Shown: one piece after another, positions 28,512-38,507 of the stretch
Position numbering within the stretch: the first letter of the stretch is position 1
Layout: each line of letters begins with the position of its first letter
Assembly (NCBI RefSeq): GCF_001629735.1
Contig: NZ_CP015224.1
Span: forward strand, 2,728,001 to 2,792,000
Direction: 5' to 3'
DNA: 64,000 nucleotides
Source: Lysinibacillus sphaericus
GTDB taxonomy: Bacteria > Bacillota > Bacilli > Bacillales_A > Planococcaceae
Notes under the pieces: model-generated
Databases searched by the model: none
The model's input: the letters and a program-made list of their open reading frames with translations, nothing else
Told to the model about the DNA's origin: nothing
Position numbers and translations under genes: made by a program

Positions 28512-30359
28512 TTACATGTCCACAAAGAACTTTTTATACCATACTAGGAATACATAGGCTGTCCAAATATAACGGCCACGGTTTGCTTTTCCTTCATAGT
28601 GTTCATCTAGATAGCCAACCAATTGTTTTGTATCAAAGAATTCATTGGCAAAGTCAGTTGTAAACATTTCTTTTACCATATTGTAGTATTTCTCTTCACG
28701 CAACCAGTGGCGAATTGGCACTGGGAAGCCTAACTTTGGACGTTTTGCCCATTCTTCTGGTAATTCTTGATGTGCAGCTTGGCGTAGAACATATTTTGTA
28801 TCAATGTCGTTGACACGATATTGAGATGGAATATTTTTAGCTAATTCCATAACTTCTTTATCTAAGAATGGTACACGTAATTCAATCGAATGCGCCATAC
28901 TCATCTTGTCAGCTTTTAATAAAATATCTCCTGGCATCCAAAGATTTAAATCTAAGTATTGCATTTTCGTCACATCATCTTCGCCTGGTACTTCGTCATA
29001 AATACGTTTTGTAATCGATTTTACAGATGGTGCATTTTTATAGTCAGGCTTTAAAACATTAATCGCATCTACTTCATCCCAAACTACTGCTTCTCCTATA
29101 AAGCGTTCTTCTACCGTTTGACCACCTTTAATGAGGAAGTTAGTATATTGGCTTTTAGGTAGAGCTTCTGCTATTCCCCGTAACGTTTTACGAACACCCC
29201 ATGGAAGTTTTTCATATTTTTGCATTCTTCCTGAGTTTTGATACCAAGAGTAGCCACCAAAAATTTCATCCGCTCCTTCACCTGATAGGACAACTGTTAC
29301 ATCTTTAGAGGCTAGCTCTGAAAGGAAGTACAGTGGTACAGAAGAAGGATTCGATTGCGGCTCATCCATATGCCATTGGATTTTCGGAAGAGCTTCAAAG
29401 CACTCGTCTGCTGTAATATATTTACGTTCATTTTGAATATTTAGTGTATCCGATAAATCTTTTGCGAGGTTCGTTTCATTAAACATATCTTCATAATCAG
29501 CAAACCCAACTGAGAATGATTTATCGGGACGCAATAATGAAGTAATATAACTTGAGTCAATACCCCCCGATAAGAAAGAACCAACTTTTACATCACTGAT
29601 TTTATGTGCCTCTACTGATTCTTTAACAGTTGTACGAATTTCTTCAATGTATTTTTCAATGGAAGCTTCTTTTGCATGGAATTTTTTATCCCAATATTGC
29701 ACAATTTGCTTTTTGCCATTTTGAATAAGCATATAGTGTGCTGGTGGTAATTTAAAGACCCCTTTAAAGAAGGTCTCATCCATCGAAGAATATTGGAATG
29801 TTAAATAAGGACGTAATGCCTTTTTATTTAATTCTTTAATAAATGAAGGATGTGGTAAAAATGATTTAATTTCAGAACCAAAAATAAACGTACCGTCTGT
29901 TGTATGTTCAGAGTAATACAATGGTTTAATGCCAAAGCCATCACGAGCAATGAATTGTAAATCATTCTTTTTATCCCAAATACAGAAAGCAAACATACCA
30001 CGTAGCTTTTTCACAAAATCTACACCGTATTCTACATAACCATAAATAATAACTTCACTATCTGATTGCGTTTTAAAGGTATGTCCTTTTTCAATCAGAT
30101 CTGCACGTAGCTCTTGGAAATTAAAAATTTCTCCATTAAATACAAGCACAATATTGCCGTCTTCACTATATAGTGGTTGATTCGCTACATCCGATAAATC
30201 AATAATACTTAATCGTCTGAATCCTAACGTTACTGTATCGTCACTATGAATACCACCACTATCTGGCCCGCGGTGAATAATTGTATTCATCATATTTTCA
30301 ATTGTTTGATGATGATCAATCACATTTGTTCCATTAATATAACCTATAAATCCGCACAT
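28512..30359 (-). CDS. asnB: Asparagine synthase (glutamine-hydrolysing)
   Basis: AsnB makes asparagine from aspartate, glutamine and ATP. The 615 residues have an N-terminal class II glutaminase domain with catalytic Cys2 (MCGFIGY), IIHRGPDSGG and VFNGEIFN, then the synthetase domain with the PPi motif SVGFADYED preceded by VGSFLSGGIDSSY, and LSGEGADEIFGGY. Length and end resemble B. subtilis AsnO (YisO, 614), one of three paralogues there, so asnO is an alternative name. In some bacteria such enzymes amidate cell-wall precursors (LtsA, AsnB1); with murJ next door this is worth considering but not shown. Start ATG after GAGGTGA. Confidence 0.9.
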   Translation of the reverse strand: MCGFIGYINGTNVIDHHQTIENMMNTIIHRGPDSGGIHSDDTVTLGFRRLSIIDLSDVANQPLYSEDGNIVLVFNGEIFNFQELRADLIEKGHTFKTQSDSEVIIYGYVEYGVDFVKKLRGMFAFCIWDKKNDLQFIARDGFGIKPLYYSEHTTDGTFIFGSEIKSFLPHPSFIKELNKKALRPYLTFQYSSMDETFFKGVFKLPPAHYMLIQNGKKQIVQYWDKKFHAKEASIEKYIEEIRTTVKESVEAHKISDVKVGSFLSGGIDSSYITSLLRPDKSFSVGFADYEDMFNETNLAKDLSDTLNIQNERKYITADECFEALPKIQWHMDEPQSNPSSVPLYFLSELASKDVTVVLSGEGADEIFGGYSWYQNSGRMQKYEKLPWGVRKTLRGIAEALPKSQYTNFLIKGGQTVEERFIGEAVVWDEVDAINVLKPDYKNAPSVKSITKRIYDEVPGEDDVTKMQYLDLNLWMPGDILLKADKMSMAHSIELRVPFLDKEVMELAKNIPSQYRVNDIDTKYVLRQAAHQELPEEWAKRPKLGFPVPIRHWLREEKYYNMVKEMFTTDFANEFFDTKQLVGYLDEHYEGKANRGRYIWTAYVFLVWYKKFFVDM

Positions 30360-30645
30360 TCTATTTTCACCTCATAATTTAGTGCATAACCTTTACCATA
30401 ATAGCATGAAAAGACATTCATTTCATGCTGACAATGCTAATAAAGGAAACTTTCATCGATATAATTGTATAATAAAATTTATTGTGTTTCATTCTACTAT
30501 AAAATCCCCTTCTACACGAGGGAAGGGATAAAGAATTATAAAACACTTTGCTAATATTTTCAATGTCAAAGAAGCCCCTCCTCTATATAGACTTCATGTA
30601 TAATAGGAAAGATTCCTAAATTGAAAAGAAAGTGAGTTTCTAACT

Positions 30646-31899
30646 ATGTATGATGTAATCGTGATCGGTGGTGGCCCATCTGGTTTAATGGCGGCGATTG
30701 CTGCTGGAGAGCGGAAAAAGAAAGTTTTATTGTTAGAAAAAGGTGCAAAACTTGGCAAAAAATTAGCCATTTCTGGCGGCGGGCGCTGTAATGTGACCAA
30801 TCGTTTGCCTGTTGAAGAAATAGTAAAACATATACCTGGTAATGGCCGTTTCCTTTATAGTCCTTTTACCGTTTATAATAATGAAGATATTATCGCATTT
30901 TTTGAAGGGCTTGGTGTGTCTTTAAAAGAAGAGGATCATGGTAGAATGTTTCCGGTATCTAACCGAGCACAAGATGTTGTCGATGCGCTAATTCGTCAGC
31001 TTCAACGTTTACATGTTGAAGTTCGTTTACACACAGCCGTTAACAAGCTTGTTATGGATGAAGAAAAAATTTTGGGTGTGCGCCTTGCAGATGGCTCAGA
31101 AATTCGTAGCCAAGCCGTCATTGTGGCCGTTGGTGGCAAGGCTGTCCCACAAACAGGCTCTACAGGTGATGGCTATCCATGGGCAGAACGGGCTGGCCAT
31201 ACAATCACAACATTATTCCCAACAGAAGTCCCTGTCATATCGAAAGAGGACTTTATTTTATCACGTGAACTACAGGGTCTTGCATTGCGTGATGTTGCTG
31301 TCTCTGTGCTAAATAAAAAAGGTAAGGTACTCGTTACCCATCAAATGGATATGCTCTTTACGCACTTTGGCTTAAGCGGTCCTGCCGTTTTACGCTGTAG
31401 CCAATTCGTTGTGAAAGAATTAATGAAAACAGGCTACGAGCCCGTGACAATGCGTATACAAACATTAACTAATTATAATGAAGAAACATGTCTCCAATAT
31501 TTAAATAAGTTGATTAAAGAAGATCCGAAAAAGGCTGTGAAAAATGCTTGGAAAGGTATTGCTCCTGAACGTTGGCTATTATTTTTATGTGAACGGGCCA
31601 ATATCGATGTACAATTAACAGGGGCTGAATTATCCCAAGATAAAATTCGTCACCTAGCGCGTTTACTCGTTAACTTCACATTGACGGTAAGTGGCACACA
31701 ATCACTTGATAAAGCATTTGTTACGGGCGGTGGTGTCTCCGTAAAAGAAATTGAACCAAAAACAATGGCTTCAAAGAGAAAAGAAGGATTATTCTTCTGT
31801 GGTGAAATTCTAGATATTCACGGCTATACAGGGGGATATAATATTACCTCAGCCTTAGTAACAGGACGCATTGCAGGTATGCACGCTGCATTAAAATAA
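30646..31899 (+). CDS. ytfP: NAD(P)/FAD-dependent oxidoreductase, HI0933/YtfP family
   Basis: This 417-residue flavoprotein has an N-terminal FAD-binding motif ([19 protein letters not shown]), the family signature [15 protein letters not shown], and a C-terminal [19 protein letters not shown]...[19 protein letters not shown]. The family includes the bile-acid reductase BaiN and proteins labelled aminoacetone oxidase; the physiological substrate is unknown. Length matches B. subtilis YtfP (420). The ATG follows AAAGTGAG. It is divergent from asnB, with 286 bp between them, and ends in a strong terminator. Confidence 0.88.
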   Translation: MYDVIVIGGGPSGLMAAIAAGERKKKVLLLEKGAKLGKKLAISGGGRCNVTNRLPVEEIVKHIPGNGRFLYSPFTVYNNEDIIAFFEGLGVSLKEEDHGRMFPVSNRAQDVVDALIRQLQRLHVEVRLHTAVNKLVMDEEKILGVRLADGSEIRSQAVIVAVGGKAVPQTGSTGDGYPWAERAGHTITTLFPTEVPVISKEDFILSRELQGLALRDVAVSVLNKKGKVLVTHQMDMLFTHFGLSGPAVLRCSQFVVKELMKTGYEPVTMRIQTLTNYNEETCLQYLNKLIKEDPKKAVKNAWKGIAPERWLLFLCERANIDVQLTGAELSQDKIRHLARLLVNFTLTVSGTQSLDKAFVTGGGVSVKEIEPKTMASKRKEGLFFCGEILDIHGYTGGYNITSALVTGRIAGMHAALK

Positions 31900-31904
31900 T
31901 AGAA

Positions 31905-31941
31905 GAAAAGCGTGTCCGGACAAAACGGACACGCTTTTTTT
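31905..31941. terminator. Terminator between ytfP and AIM24 gene
   Basis: A perfect 10-bp stem (AGCGTGTCCG with CGGACACGCT), followed by TTTTTTT on the plus strand and preceded by AAAA; it overlaps the stop codon of the convergent gene. Confidence 0.9.
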
Positions 31942-32632
31942 AGCTTTCACTAGACATATATACTTCCTCAAATGGTTGGATAATGACAAAGCCCTCACCC
32001 GAAAACGCCATCTGGATTGATTCGCCACTCCCACGACCGATAAATGTACGGAAGCTGATATCTGTTTTAAACTCAGGTGTTAAATTACCTGACCACGCAA
32101 CCGTAGCATGTGGATCAGTATATACTGTTTCGCCAGGTTTTACTAATAAGGTTAATGGTTCGAAATGTGTTGTAATCGCTACTTTTCCTGTACCTTGTAA
32201 CGTTACATTAAATAAGCCACCTGACATGATGCCAGCCATTTTTCGCATTAAACGTATATCCCAGTTGATGCTAGGCTCAAATGCGAGCAGATCATTACCA
32301 TTAACGCAGAGACTGTCATTTTTCAAATCGAAGACGGTTACTTTCTTGCCTTGATCTGCTAAATAAAGTCTACCCTTCCCGCTCGCTTTCATCAATTGTG
32401 TACCTTCACCTGTTAAAGCCTTCTTAAACATCTTACCAAGTCCGTGCTCCAACACGCGCTCACGTTCGAATTTAATGTCTCCTGTATAGGAAATCATTGC
32501 GCCCATTTTGGACCATACTTCACCGTTTAAATTTACCTCTAATACACGCTCAGTTTCCAATTCAAAATAATCATTTTCTAGATCATCCTGCTGTGTTTTT
32601 TGAACAAATTCATCTAAAGAAAATTTCCCCAT
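31940..32632 (-). CDS. AIM24 family protein
   Basis: A 230-residue AIM24-type protein (TRAP-like beta-barrel fold), recognised from GEVWSKMGAMISYTGDIKFE, QLMKASGKGRLYLADQGKKV and GGLFNVTLQGTGKVAI. The family is widespread and its molecular function in bacteria is not established. The ATG at 32632 is used since GGGAGGG precedes it; an in-frame ATG 54 bases upstream lacks a site. It appears monocistronic. Confidence 0.88.
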   Translation of the reverse strand: MGKFSLDEFVQKTQQDDLENDYFELETERVLEVNLNGEVWSKMGAMISYTGDIKFERERVLEHGLGKMFKKALTGEGTQLMKASGKGRLYLADQGKKVTVFDLKNDSLCVNGNDLLAFEPSINWDIRLMRKMAGIMSGGLFNVTLQGTGKVAITTHFEPLTLLVKPGETVYTDPHATVAWSGNLTPEFKTDISFRTFIGRGSGESIQMAFSGEGFVIIQPFEEVYMSSES

Positions 32633-32837
32633 AGTAAATCCCTCCCTAAATACTTTATATACGATTACCCTTGAGAAAAGATTCAAATTTTAGCTGTTTA
32701 TCCCTTATCTCCTCTTTCGTTACAAATTTTCTCTTTTAATAAAGAAATCTTTTTATTTCCAGTAATGGTATTGACATCAGAAATGCGCTGTTATACATTA
32801 AATAAGTAATTGAATATTGTTATATAACAACAAAAGC

Positions 32838-32886
32838 AAAAAAATAACTATATAAGTGCCACGTGCGAAATGACACCTATACAGTT
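32838..32886 (-). terminator. Terminator after the OFA-type MFS gene
   Basis: A 16-bp stem with three G-U pairs (AACTGTATAGGTGTCA with TGGCACTTATATAGTT) followed by ATTTTTTTG on the minus strand. Confidence 0.85.
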
Positions 32887-32900
32887 ATCCCAAAAATATA

Positions 32901-34169
32901 TTATTGAGTAGCGGAAACGTCTCCAACATTTTGTGCCGCTTTTAAAGCTGTTTGTTTACGTACATCTGCACGTAATGTTAATGAAATGATTAATGAAGCA
33001 GCGATTAAACCTGCAAATACATAGAATACAGGAATATAGCTTCCATAAGCATTTTTAATTGTGCTTACTAACAACGGTCCGAAAATACCACCCAATGACC
33101 AAGTTGTTAATAAATACCCATGAATAACACCCAGTTGCTTTGTTCCAAATAAATCACTTGCAAAAGCAGGTAAATTTGAGAACCCTCCACCATAGCAACT
33201 AACTACTAAGAAAATAAGTGCTTGGAAAATAATTACGTTTGTTGTATGTGGTAAAACGATAAATGTGATTAGCTGTGCTGTAAAGAAAATAACAAAAACA
33301 TTTGAACGCCCAATATAATCAGACACAGCCGCCCAGATTAAACGACCACCACCATTAAATAACCCCATGATTCCTACCATCGCTGCTGCTCCTGCGACTG
33401 ATAGCCCAACAATTTCCTGCGCCATTGGTGAGGCAACAGATATCATCATAATTCCTGCTGTAACATTAACTAAATGCATAGACCATAGCATCCAGAAATG
33501 CTTTGTTTTGACAGCCTCACGTGCTGACATAACTGCTAAATCTTTCTTTACTACTTCTTTGCCGTTATCGGCTGCTGCCTTCATATTAGCTGGCATATAA
33601 CCAGGCTTAGGCGGCGCTATATATGAAGCCCCTAAAATCATTAACGTGAAATAACTTGCACCTAAAATAAAGTATGTTGTAGAGATGCCAACTGCCTCCA
33701 TTAAGTTGGCTGCCACCGGTGCAGTAATCAGGGCACCAGATCCAAACCCAAGTACGGCCATCCCTGTTGCTAGACCTCGTCGATCTGGGAACCATTTTAC
33801 AAGCGTTGATACTGGCGCAATATAACCAATCCCCATACCTAATCCACTTAGTACACCATATGTTAACCAGTACAACACGACAGAATCCATTGAAATCGCT
33901 ACACCTGCACCAGCTTGTCCTGCTCCAAATAAGACAGCTGCTACCATCGCCGATTTACGTGGTCCCATTTTCTCTACTAAACTACCAAATAATGCAGCTG
34001 AAAACCCAGCAAGCCCCATCATAATGGTAAAGGCAACCGTTACCTTTGTTTCACTCCATCCCATTTCTGTGACAATCGGTAGCTTGTATACACTGTATGC
34101 ATAGGCTCCACCGATTGAAAGGTGAATAGCGATTGCAGATAATGCAATTAACCATCTATTTTTATTCAT
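32901..34169 (-). CDS. OFA family MFS transporter (oxalate/formate antiporter-like)
   Basis: This 422-residue MFS protein has about 12 helices and the OFA-type N-terminus (SIGGAYAYSVYKLPI... WSETKV), motif A-like GSLVEKMGPRKSAM and WFPDRRGLATGMAVLGFG. OxlT exchanges oxalate and formate; E. coli YhjX is a related pyruvate-induced protein, so the substrate is likely a small carboxylate but is not certain. The ATG at 34169 follows GGGGAG. The 762 bp upstream hold no gene. Confidence 0.85.
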   Translation of the reverse strand: MNKNRWLIALSAIAIHLSIGGAYAYSVYKLPIVTEMGWSETKVTVAFTIMMGLAGFSAALFGSLVEKMGPRKSAMVAAVLFGAGQAGAGVAISMDSVVLYWLTYGVLSGLGMGIGYIAPVSTLVKWFPDRRGLATGMAVLGFGSGALITAPVAANLMEAVGISTTYFILGASYFTLMILGASYIAPPKPGYMPANMKAAADNGKEVVKKDLAVMSAREAVKTKHFWMLWSMHLVNVTAGIMMISVASPMAQEIVGLSVAGAAAMVGIMGLFNGGGRLIWAAVSDYIGRSNVFVIFFTAQLITFIVLPHTTNVIIFQALIFLVVSCYGGGFSNLPAFASDLFGTKQLGVIHGYLLTTWSLGGIFGPLLVSTIKNAYGSYIPVFYVFAGLIAASLIISLTLRADVRKQTALKAAQNVGDVSATQ

Positions 34170-34931
34170 AAATTCTCATTTCTCCCCTCTTTTGCTACCT
34201 GTGAAAATTCTATGAACGTCCATGTAAAACAATTTACCACTTAGAATTATTCAAATGCAAGATGTTTTTCTAAAAAATATTATTTCTCCAAAAAGTATTT
34301 TGTTTTCCCATTAGTGTATTTCATCACATAACCCTTACAGTCTCTAAGCAGAACAGCGTTTATCCTACAAAAAACATTACACCATTTAGCTATTATTACT
34401 TTTCTACTCTATTTTATAAATAACTATTAATTATATTGAGATAATTATTTTTGTGCATATTTTCACATTCACTAGATGTATACGTCTCTTTTCACCATTT
34501 CTAACAGTACCTCTCTATCACTTAAAACGAAGCAGACGCTAAAGATATAATGTAGAAATTTTTAGAATAAGAGAGAAATTTACAATAGAAACGAACAAAA
34601 TTTTCATCATTAAAAATAACCTTAAAAATATAATAACGACTGTTTTTTTACTTATATTTGTAAAATGATATTTTTATAACAATACATGGAATGTATAATT
34701 TTTAAATCACTTTCAATATCTCTACATTTTTATTATTCAAATATATATTTTTTCAACTTAAAGTTGAACACTCAACACTCTGTAACAGAATCATTCGCTT
34801 CTATCAGGTGACAAACATGCCAGAACAAGACCCTTTTTTAAGACATATTATTTTTTCAAAAAAACAATATATACAGAAAAAAACAGCATGCTAGAAACAT
34901 TTCCAACATACTGTACGGAAAAAAAGATTGT
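34170..34931. other. AT-rich intergenic region
   Basis: About 760 bp of very AT-rich sequence, with stops in every frame and no recognisable RNA gene. The only element that I can support is the hairpin terminator at its right end (34876-34914). It marks one edge of the accessory section. Confidence 0.6.
34876..34914 (-). terminator. Terminator after the EamA transporter gene
   Basis: Stem ACAGTATG with CATGCTGT (one G-U pair) followed by TTTTTTC on the minus strand, just past the stop codon. Confidence 0.75.
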
Positions 34932-35837
34932 TTAAGTTATTTTTCTTTTCATAAAAAGTAAAGTTCTTATTTCCTTATAGTAAATACATAGTAGAATTCC
35001 TAGTAAAATCAATAAGGAGCCGTATATTTGGACACTTGTAGGAAATTGCTTTAAAAAAATTGCACTTAATAGCATTGCGATAGCTGGCTCAAAATTCAAT
35101 AATAGCGAAGCATTCGTTGAGCCAATCTCCTTCATTTTTTGATTCCATAATAAATTACTAATCCCATGAATAATAACCGCTGATAAAATGAGTAGAATCC
35201 AATAAGGGTATGCTACTTGCCAATTTGTTTGTGTCCACATTGTAAACGAAAATGGTACAAGCACTAGCAAACCGATTAAGTTTGTATAGAAGGTGATGGA
35301 CTGAGCTGACAATTTCAGACTGAGATGATTCACAATAATAAGGAATAAGGCAAAGCTTAGCATCGTTATTAAACTTAGCACCTCCCCCTTCCCTATAGAA
35401 ATGGTGATGAGGGCTCCCTTAGTAATGATGAGGCCAACTCCTACGAACGAAATGATTGCACCTAGCCAAAATATACCGTTTCGTGATTCCTGATACATCA
35501 TTTTATTAAGCAAAGACGTGACAATCGGTGCGCAGGCTAAAATTAAAGCCGCGGTAATAGGAGAGGTATGCTGAAGACTTGCGTAAAAGCTAAAGTGATT
35601 GATGGAAACACCTAGTATCCCTGCAATGATTAGTAATAGGAGGTCATTGCGTGTTAATCTTGTACGAATAATAGCCTTCCAACTAATGCAGCCTAAAAAT
35701 AGGACAATGACAATTAATCTAAAAATGGCAACCATGATCGGAGACCAATGTTCAATTAAAATAGAGCCAATAATAAAGTTACTGGCCCAAAAAAATACAC
35801 AGCTAAATAAAATCATATAGATTGTTAGTTGCTTCAT
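34932..35837 (-). CDS. DMT superfamily (EamA) transporter
   Basis: This 301-residue protein has ten predicted helices in two EamA repeats (about 10-140 and 150-290; SPITAALILACAPIVTSLL in the first, GSTNASLLLNFEPAIAMLLS in the second). These proteins export amino acids or other metabolites; the substrate here is unknown. The ATG at 35837 is chosen over a GTG nine bases upstream, since the GTG lies in the AGGTG ribosome binding site. It is transcribed toward the AT-rich gap and separated from the amidohydrolase genes by a palindrome. Confidence 0.85.
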   Translation of the reverse strand: MKQLTIYMILFSCVFFWASNFIIGSILIEHWSPIMVAIFRLIVIVLFLGCISWKAIIRTRLTRNDLLLLIIAGILGVSINHFSFYASLQHTSPITAALILACAPIVTSLLNKMMYQESRNGIFWLGAIISFVGVGLIITKGALITISIGKGEVLSLITMLSFALFLIIVNHLSLKLSAQSITFYTNLIGLLVLVPFSFTMWTQTNWQVAYPYWILLILSAVIIHGISNLLWNQKMKEIGSTNASLLLNFEPAIAMLLSAIFLKQFPTSVQIYGSLLILLGILLCIYYKEIRTLLFMKRKIT

Positions 35838-35942
35838 ATTTATCACACCTGTATATAAGAGACTTCTACATCGTTAATGATGAATTCTTTTAAAAATCTA
35901 CTTCCCTTTCTTGTATTTCTTCCTATCTATTAAAACATAAGT

Positions 35943-35974
35943 ATAGCAAACTAGAAAATTTTCTAGTTTGCTAT
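35943..35974. repeat. 32-bp perfect palindrome between EamA and amidohydrolase genes
   Basis: Half-site ATAGCAAACTAGAAAA is followed immediately by its exact complement. It lies 33 bp after the second amidohydrolase stop and about 105 bp before the EamA start. There is no T-run on either strand, so it may be a terminator lacking a U-tract, an mRNA-stabilising hairpin, or an operator. Confidence 0.7.
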
Positions 35975-36006
35975 GTAATCTAAATAAGGGGGATTTAGAT
36001 TGATAC

Positions 36007-37218
36007 TTAATTGATAAACTTGCCTTTTGACATCACCACCCGTTTGGATGGTTTACGTGCAATGACTTCAGCGCTAGAAATGGCGTCAAAGAAAACAAAG
36101 CTCGCTTCATCTTGCACGTTTGGCCAAACCTTTTGACCATTGCCATCCAATGGTGTGACACCATTTGTAATATATTTTAAGGTTTGTCGAATAGAACGCT
36201 CATCTAGCTTACGTGTATTATCTGCAAAAGTTGTTGCTTTTTCTAAAATATCTCCCGAGCCATTTGGACTCCATGAATCATAAAAGCCATCACAACCAAA
36301 GCGAACATCTACTCCATGCTCTGTTAGTAAGTCAATCGGTGGGATTAATCGTCTCAAATCAAATGGCACCGTTGACATAATTTTTACTTGCTGTTGTGCT
36401 AGACGATCTGCAATTTTGTGCTGTTCCAAAGCCGATACATCTCCAAGTGAAAAGGCGTGACTAATAGCCGTTCTCCCCTGATAGTTTGCATCCTCTACAA
36501 TATCTATCCATTTATCGATTGTATAATAACCCACATGGCCTCCATCATGGAGGTGAATATCAACATCTACGTTAAATTCTTGTGCAATATTCATTACTTC
36601 ATAAAGAGAAGGCTCAATCGAATTATCTATGCCAGCAGGATCTAGCCCACCAATCATCGTTGCCCCATTGCGCAAGGCTTCACGTAATAATTTAGGCACA
36701 TCGTCTCTTAGTAAGCCATGCTGTGGAAAGGCAATAACTTCTGATGTCACAACATCTTTATAATCTTCTAATGCCTCTAGTACACCCTCTAAGTTTTTTA
36801 AGCCAATGTACGGATCGATATTGACATGTGTACGGATATGATTGGCACCATGATTGAGAATTTTCTCAATCATGGCTGTTGCTCGTTGTTTACCAGTCGT
36901 TGCAAGAATCGATAATTCTTGTGCTTCACGAGCCAAGCGTTCCTTTAAGTTCTTCACAGGCACGCATGCTTTCCACGGTAAGGACAAGTATGTCTTATCT
37001 AAGTGATTATGCATTTCTTTAAAGGCTGGTAATAGCAGCTTCCCTTTCATATCTGTTACTTCATCTAGAGAATCAATGGTTTCTGTTGCTGGTACCATTT
37101 GAGAAATAAAGCCATCTGTAATTTCAAGGTGAAAAAGCTCCACCTTTGTACCGACAGTACCATTTTCTTTTAGATATTCTCCTGTTTCAAGTAGAACATT
37201 TGTAAGCCAGTGCTTCAT
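36007..37218 (-). CDS. Cytosine-deaminase-like amidohydrolase (paralogue 2)
   Basis: This 403-residue metal-dependent hydrolase (COG0402 type) has the metal ligands in EMHNHLDKTY, IRTHVNIDP, VDIHLHDGGHVG, ISHAFSL and the Asp of GCDGFYDSWSPNG, spaced like E. coli CodA. The CodA general acid/base Glu217 (HCDE) aligns with Asp here, so cytosine deamination is doubtful; an amide or ring-opening substrate is possible. The ATG at 37218 overlaps the upstream stop codon (ATGA), giving translational coupling. It is the last gene of the leftward operon with the substrate-binding protein. Confidence 0.82.
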   Translation of the reverse strand: MKHWLTNVLLETGEYLKENGTVGTKVELFHLEITDGFISQMVPATETIDSLDEVTDMKGKLLLPAFKEMHNHLDKTYLSLPWKACVPVKNLKERLAREAQELSILATTGKQRATAMIEKILNHGANHIRTHVNIDPYIGLKNLEGVLEALEDYKDVVTSEVIAFPQHGLLRDDVPKLLREALRNGATMIGGLDPAGIDNSIEPSLYEVMNIAQEFNVDVDIHLHDGGHVGYYTIDKWIDIVEDANYQGRTAISHAFSLGDVSALEQHKIADRLAQQQVKIMSTVPFDLRRLIPPIDLLTEHGVDVRFGCDGFYDSWSPNGSGDILEKATTFADNTRKLDERSIRQTLKYITNGVTPLDGNGQKVWPNVQDEASFVFFDAISSAEVIARKPSKRVVMSKGKFIN

Positions 37219-38465
37219 CTGTATTCTCCTTTCAACTCTCCAATTTCCTGTTGGTGAATAATATATCCTTGTGAAATAACTGTAGAAATAGGGCATCTTC
37301 TTGCTACAACATGTGCAGTACTAATTCCATCTACTAAAAGCATATTGGCTTTATCACCAACCTGTGGCCAAACTCGTTCTCCTGCATCATTCAATGGTGT
37401 AATGCCACCCGAAGCATATTTCCAAGCGCGACTTAATGAATATTCATCGATAAAACGGAATCTCTCCGCCATTACATTTAATTTCATAATAGTGTTTCCT
37501 GTACCATAAGGAGACCAATGATCTGTTAAACTGTCATGTCCAACAGAAACGTTTACACCATTGTTATAAAGGTATGGAATCGGTATCGTCGAGCGATTAA
37601 TATCCGTTGGTACCGTTGTTGTAACATCCATTTGAACAGCAGCCATTGCCTGAACTAAGTTCTCTAATCGCGCTTGCTCTAAATCCGCAAGCGCCATTGC
37701 ATGACTAATCGTAACTTGTCCTTCTTTTTTCGCCTGTTTTGTTAATTCTATTAGTTTATAAAATTCAAATTCACCTAAAGTATTAGCTGTATGAATATGA
37801 ATATCTATCCCTGTATGGTAGTCTTGGGCAATGGCCATCGTTGTTTGCAATGACTTCTCAATATTTCTATCTACAATGGATGGGTCAACTCCTCCAACAA
37901 GCGTTGCACCCATTGCCATCGCCTCACGGATAAGTCCCTCCACATTAGAGCGCAGTAAACCATGCTGTGGGAAAGCCACAATATCATAAGTAATTTGATT
38001 TTGATATTTTTCTAGTACTTGCTTTGTAATTTCAATATGCTTGGTTCCAATTTGTGGGTCCACATTACAATGCGACCGTATATGTGTATGCCCTTGTGAA
38101 ATTAACCACTTGACCATTTCCTCAGCCCGATAAGCCGCGGTTGGTAATTGTTTAGGAAGCAGTGTTTTTTCTTCCTCAATGCGCGTTAATATCCCTTTTG
38201 TAATAGGTCTTGGCGCTTGCCACTCCCCACCAAAATAAGTTTTATCAATATGAATATGCATTTCTCGGAAAGAAGGGACTAATAATTGCTTCTGAGCATC
38301 TACTATTTCAACATTGCCATCAACTACTATATTTTTATCTACTTGTTGAACATATCCATCTACAATTAGAACATCATAAATAGCAGTACGAGTTGCAACA
38401 ATGCATTCATTTTCATGCTCAAATGCCTCTTCTAATCTCACATTTTTCAGCAGTAATTTATTCAT
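37215..38465 (-). CDS. Cytosine-deaminase-like amidohydrolase (paralogue 1)
   Basis: This 416-residue paralogue of the next gene has EMHIHIDKTYFGGEWQ, IRSHCNVDPQIG, GIDIHIHTANTLG, ISHAMAL and GHDSLTDHWSPYG. The metal-binding His and Asp residues are present, but the position of CodA Glu217 is Thr, differing also from its neighbour (Asp). The two are therefore likely to act on different or successive substrates, or as a heteromer. The ATG at 38465 follows GAGGAGG; another in-frame ATG lies 36 bases upstream without a site. The gene lies 42 bp after the binding-protein gene. Confidence 0.82.
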   Translation of the reverse strand: MNKLLLKNVRLEEAFEHENECIVATRTAIYDVLIVDGYVQQVDKNIVVDGNVEIVDAQKQLLVPSFREMHIHIDKTYFGGEWQAPRPITKGILTRIEEEKTLLPKQLPTAAYRAEEMVKWLISQGHTHIRSHCNVDPQIGTKHIEITKQVLEKYQNQITYDIVAFPQHGLLRSNVEGLIREAMAMGATLVGGVDPSIVDRNIEKSLQTTMAIAQDYHTGIDIHIHTANTLGEFEFYKLIELTKQAKKEGQVTISHAMALADLEQARLENLVQAMAAVQMDVTTTVPTDINRSTIPIPYLYNNGVNVSVGHDSLTDHWSPYGTGNTIMKLNVMAERFRFIDEYSLSRAWKYASGGITPLNDAGERVWPQVGDKANMLLVDGISTAHVVARRCPISTVISQGYIIHQQEIGELKGEYR

Positions 38466-38507
38466 AGTTTCCTCCTCATTGGTATTTTTAGGTTTCACCA
38501 AGTTTGA

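Noticed and set aside
34755-34768. Short palindrome CAACTTAAAGTTG
   Set aside because: Expected by chance in such AT-rich sequence; no promoter beside it.
37219-37296. Longer start for the second amidohydrolase, overlapping the first by about 80 bases
   Set aside because: The ATG at 37218 forms a classic ATGA overlap with GAAAGGAG upstream, and the extension is unlike the family N-terminus.
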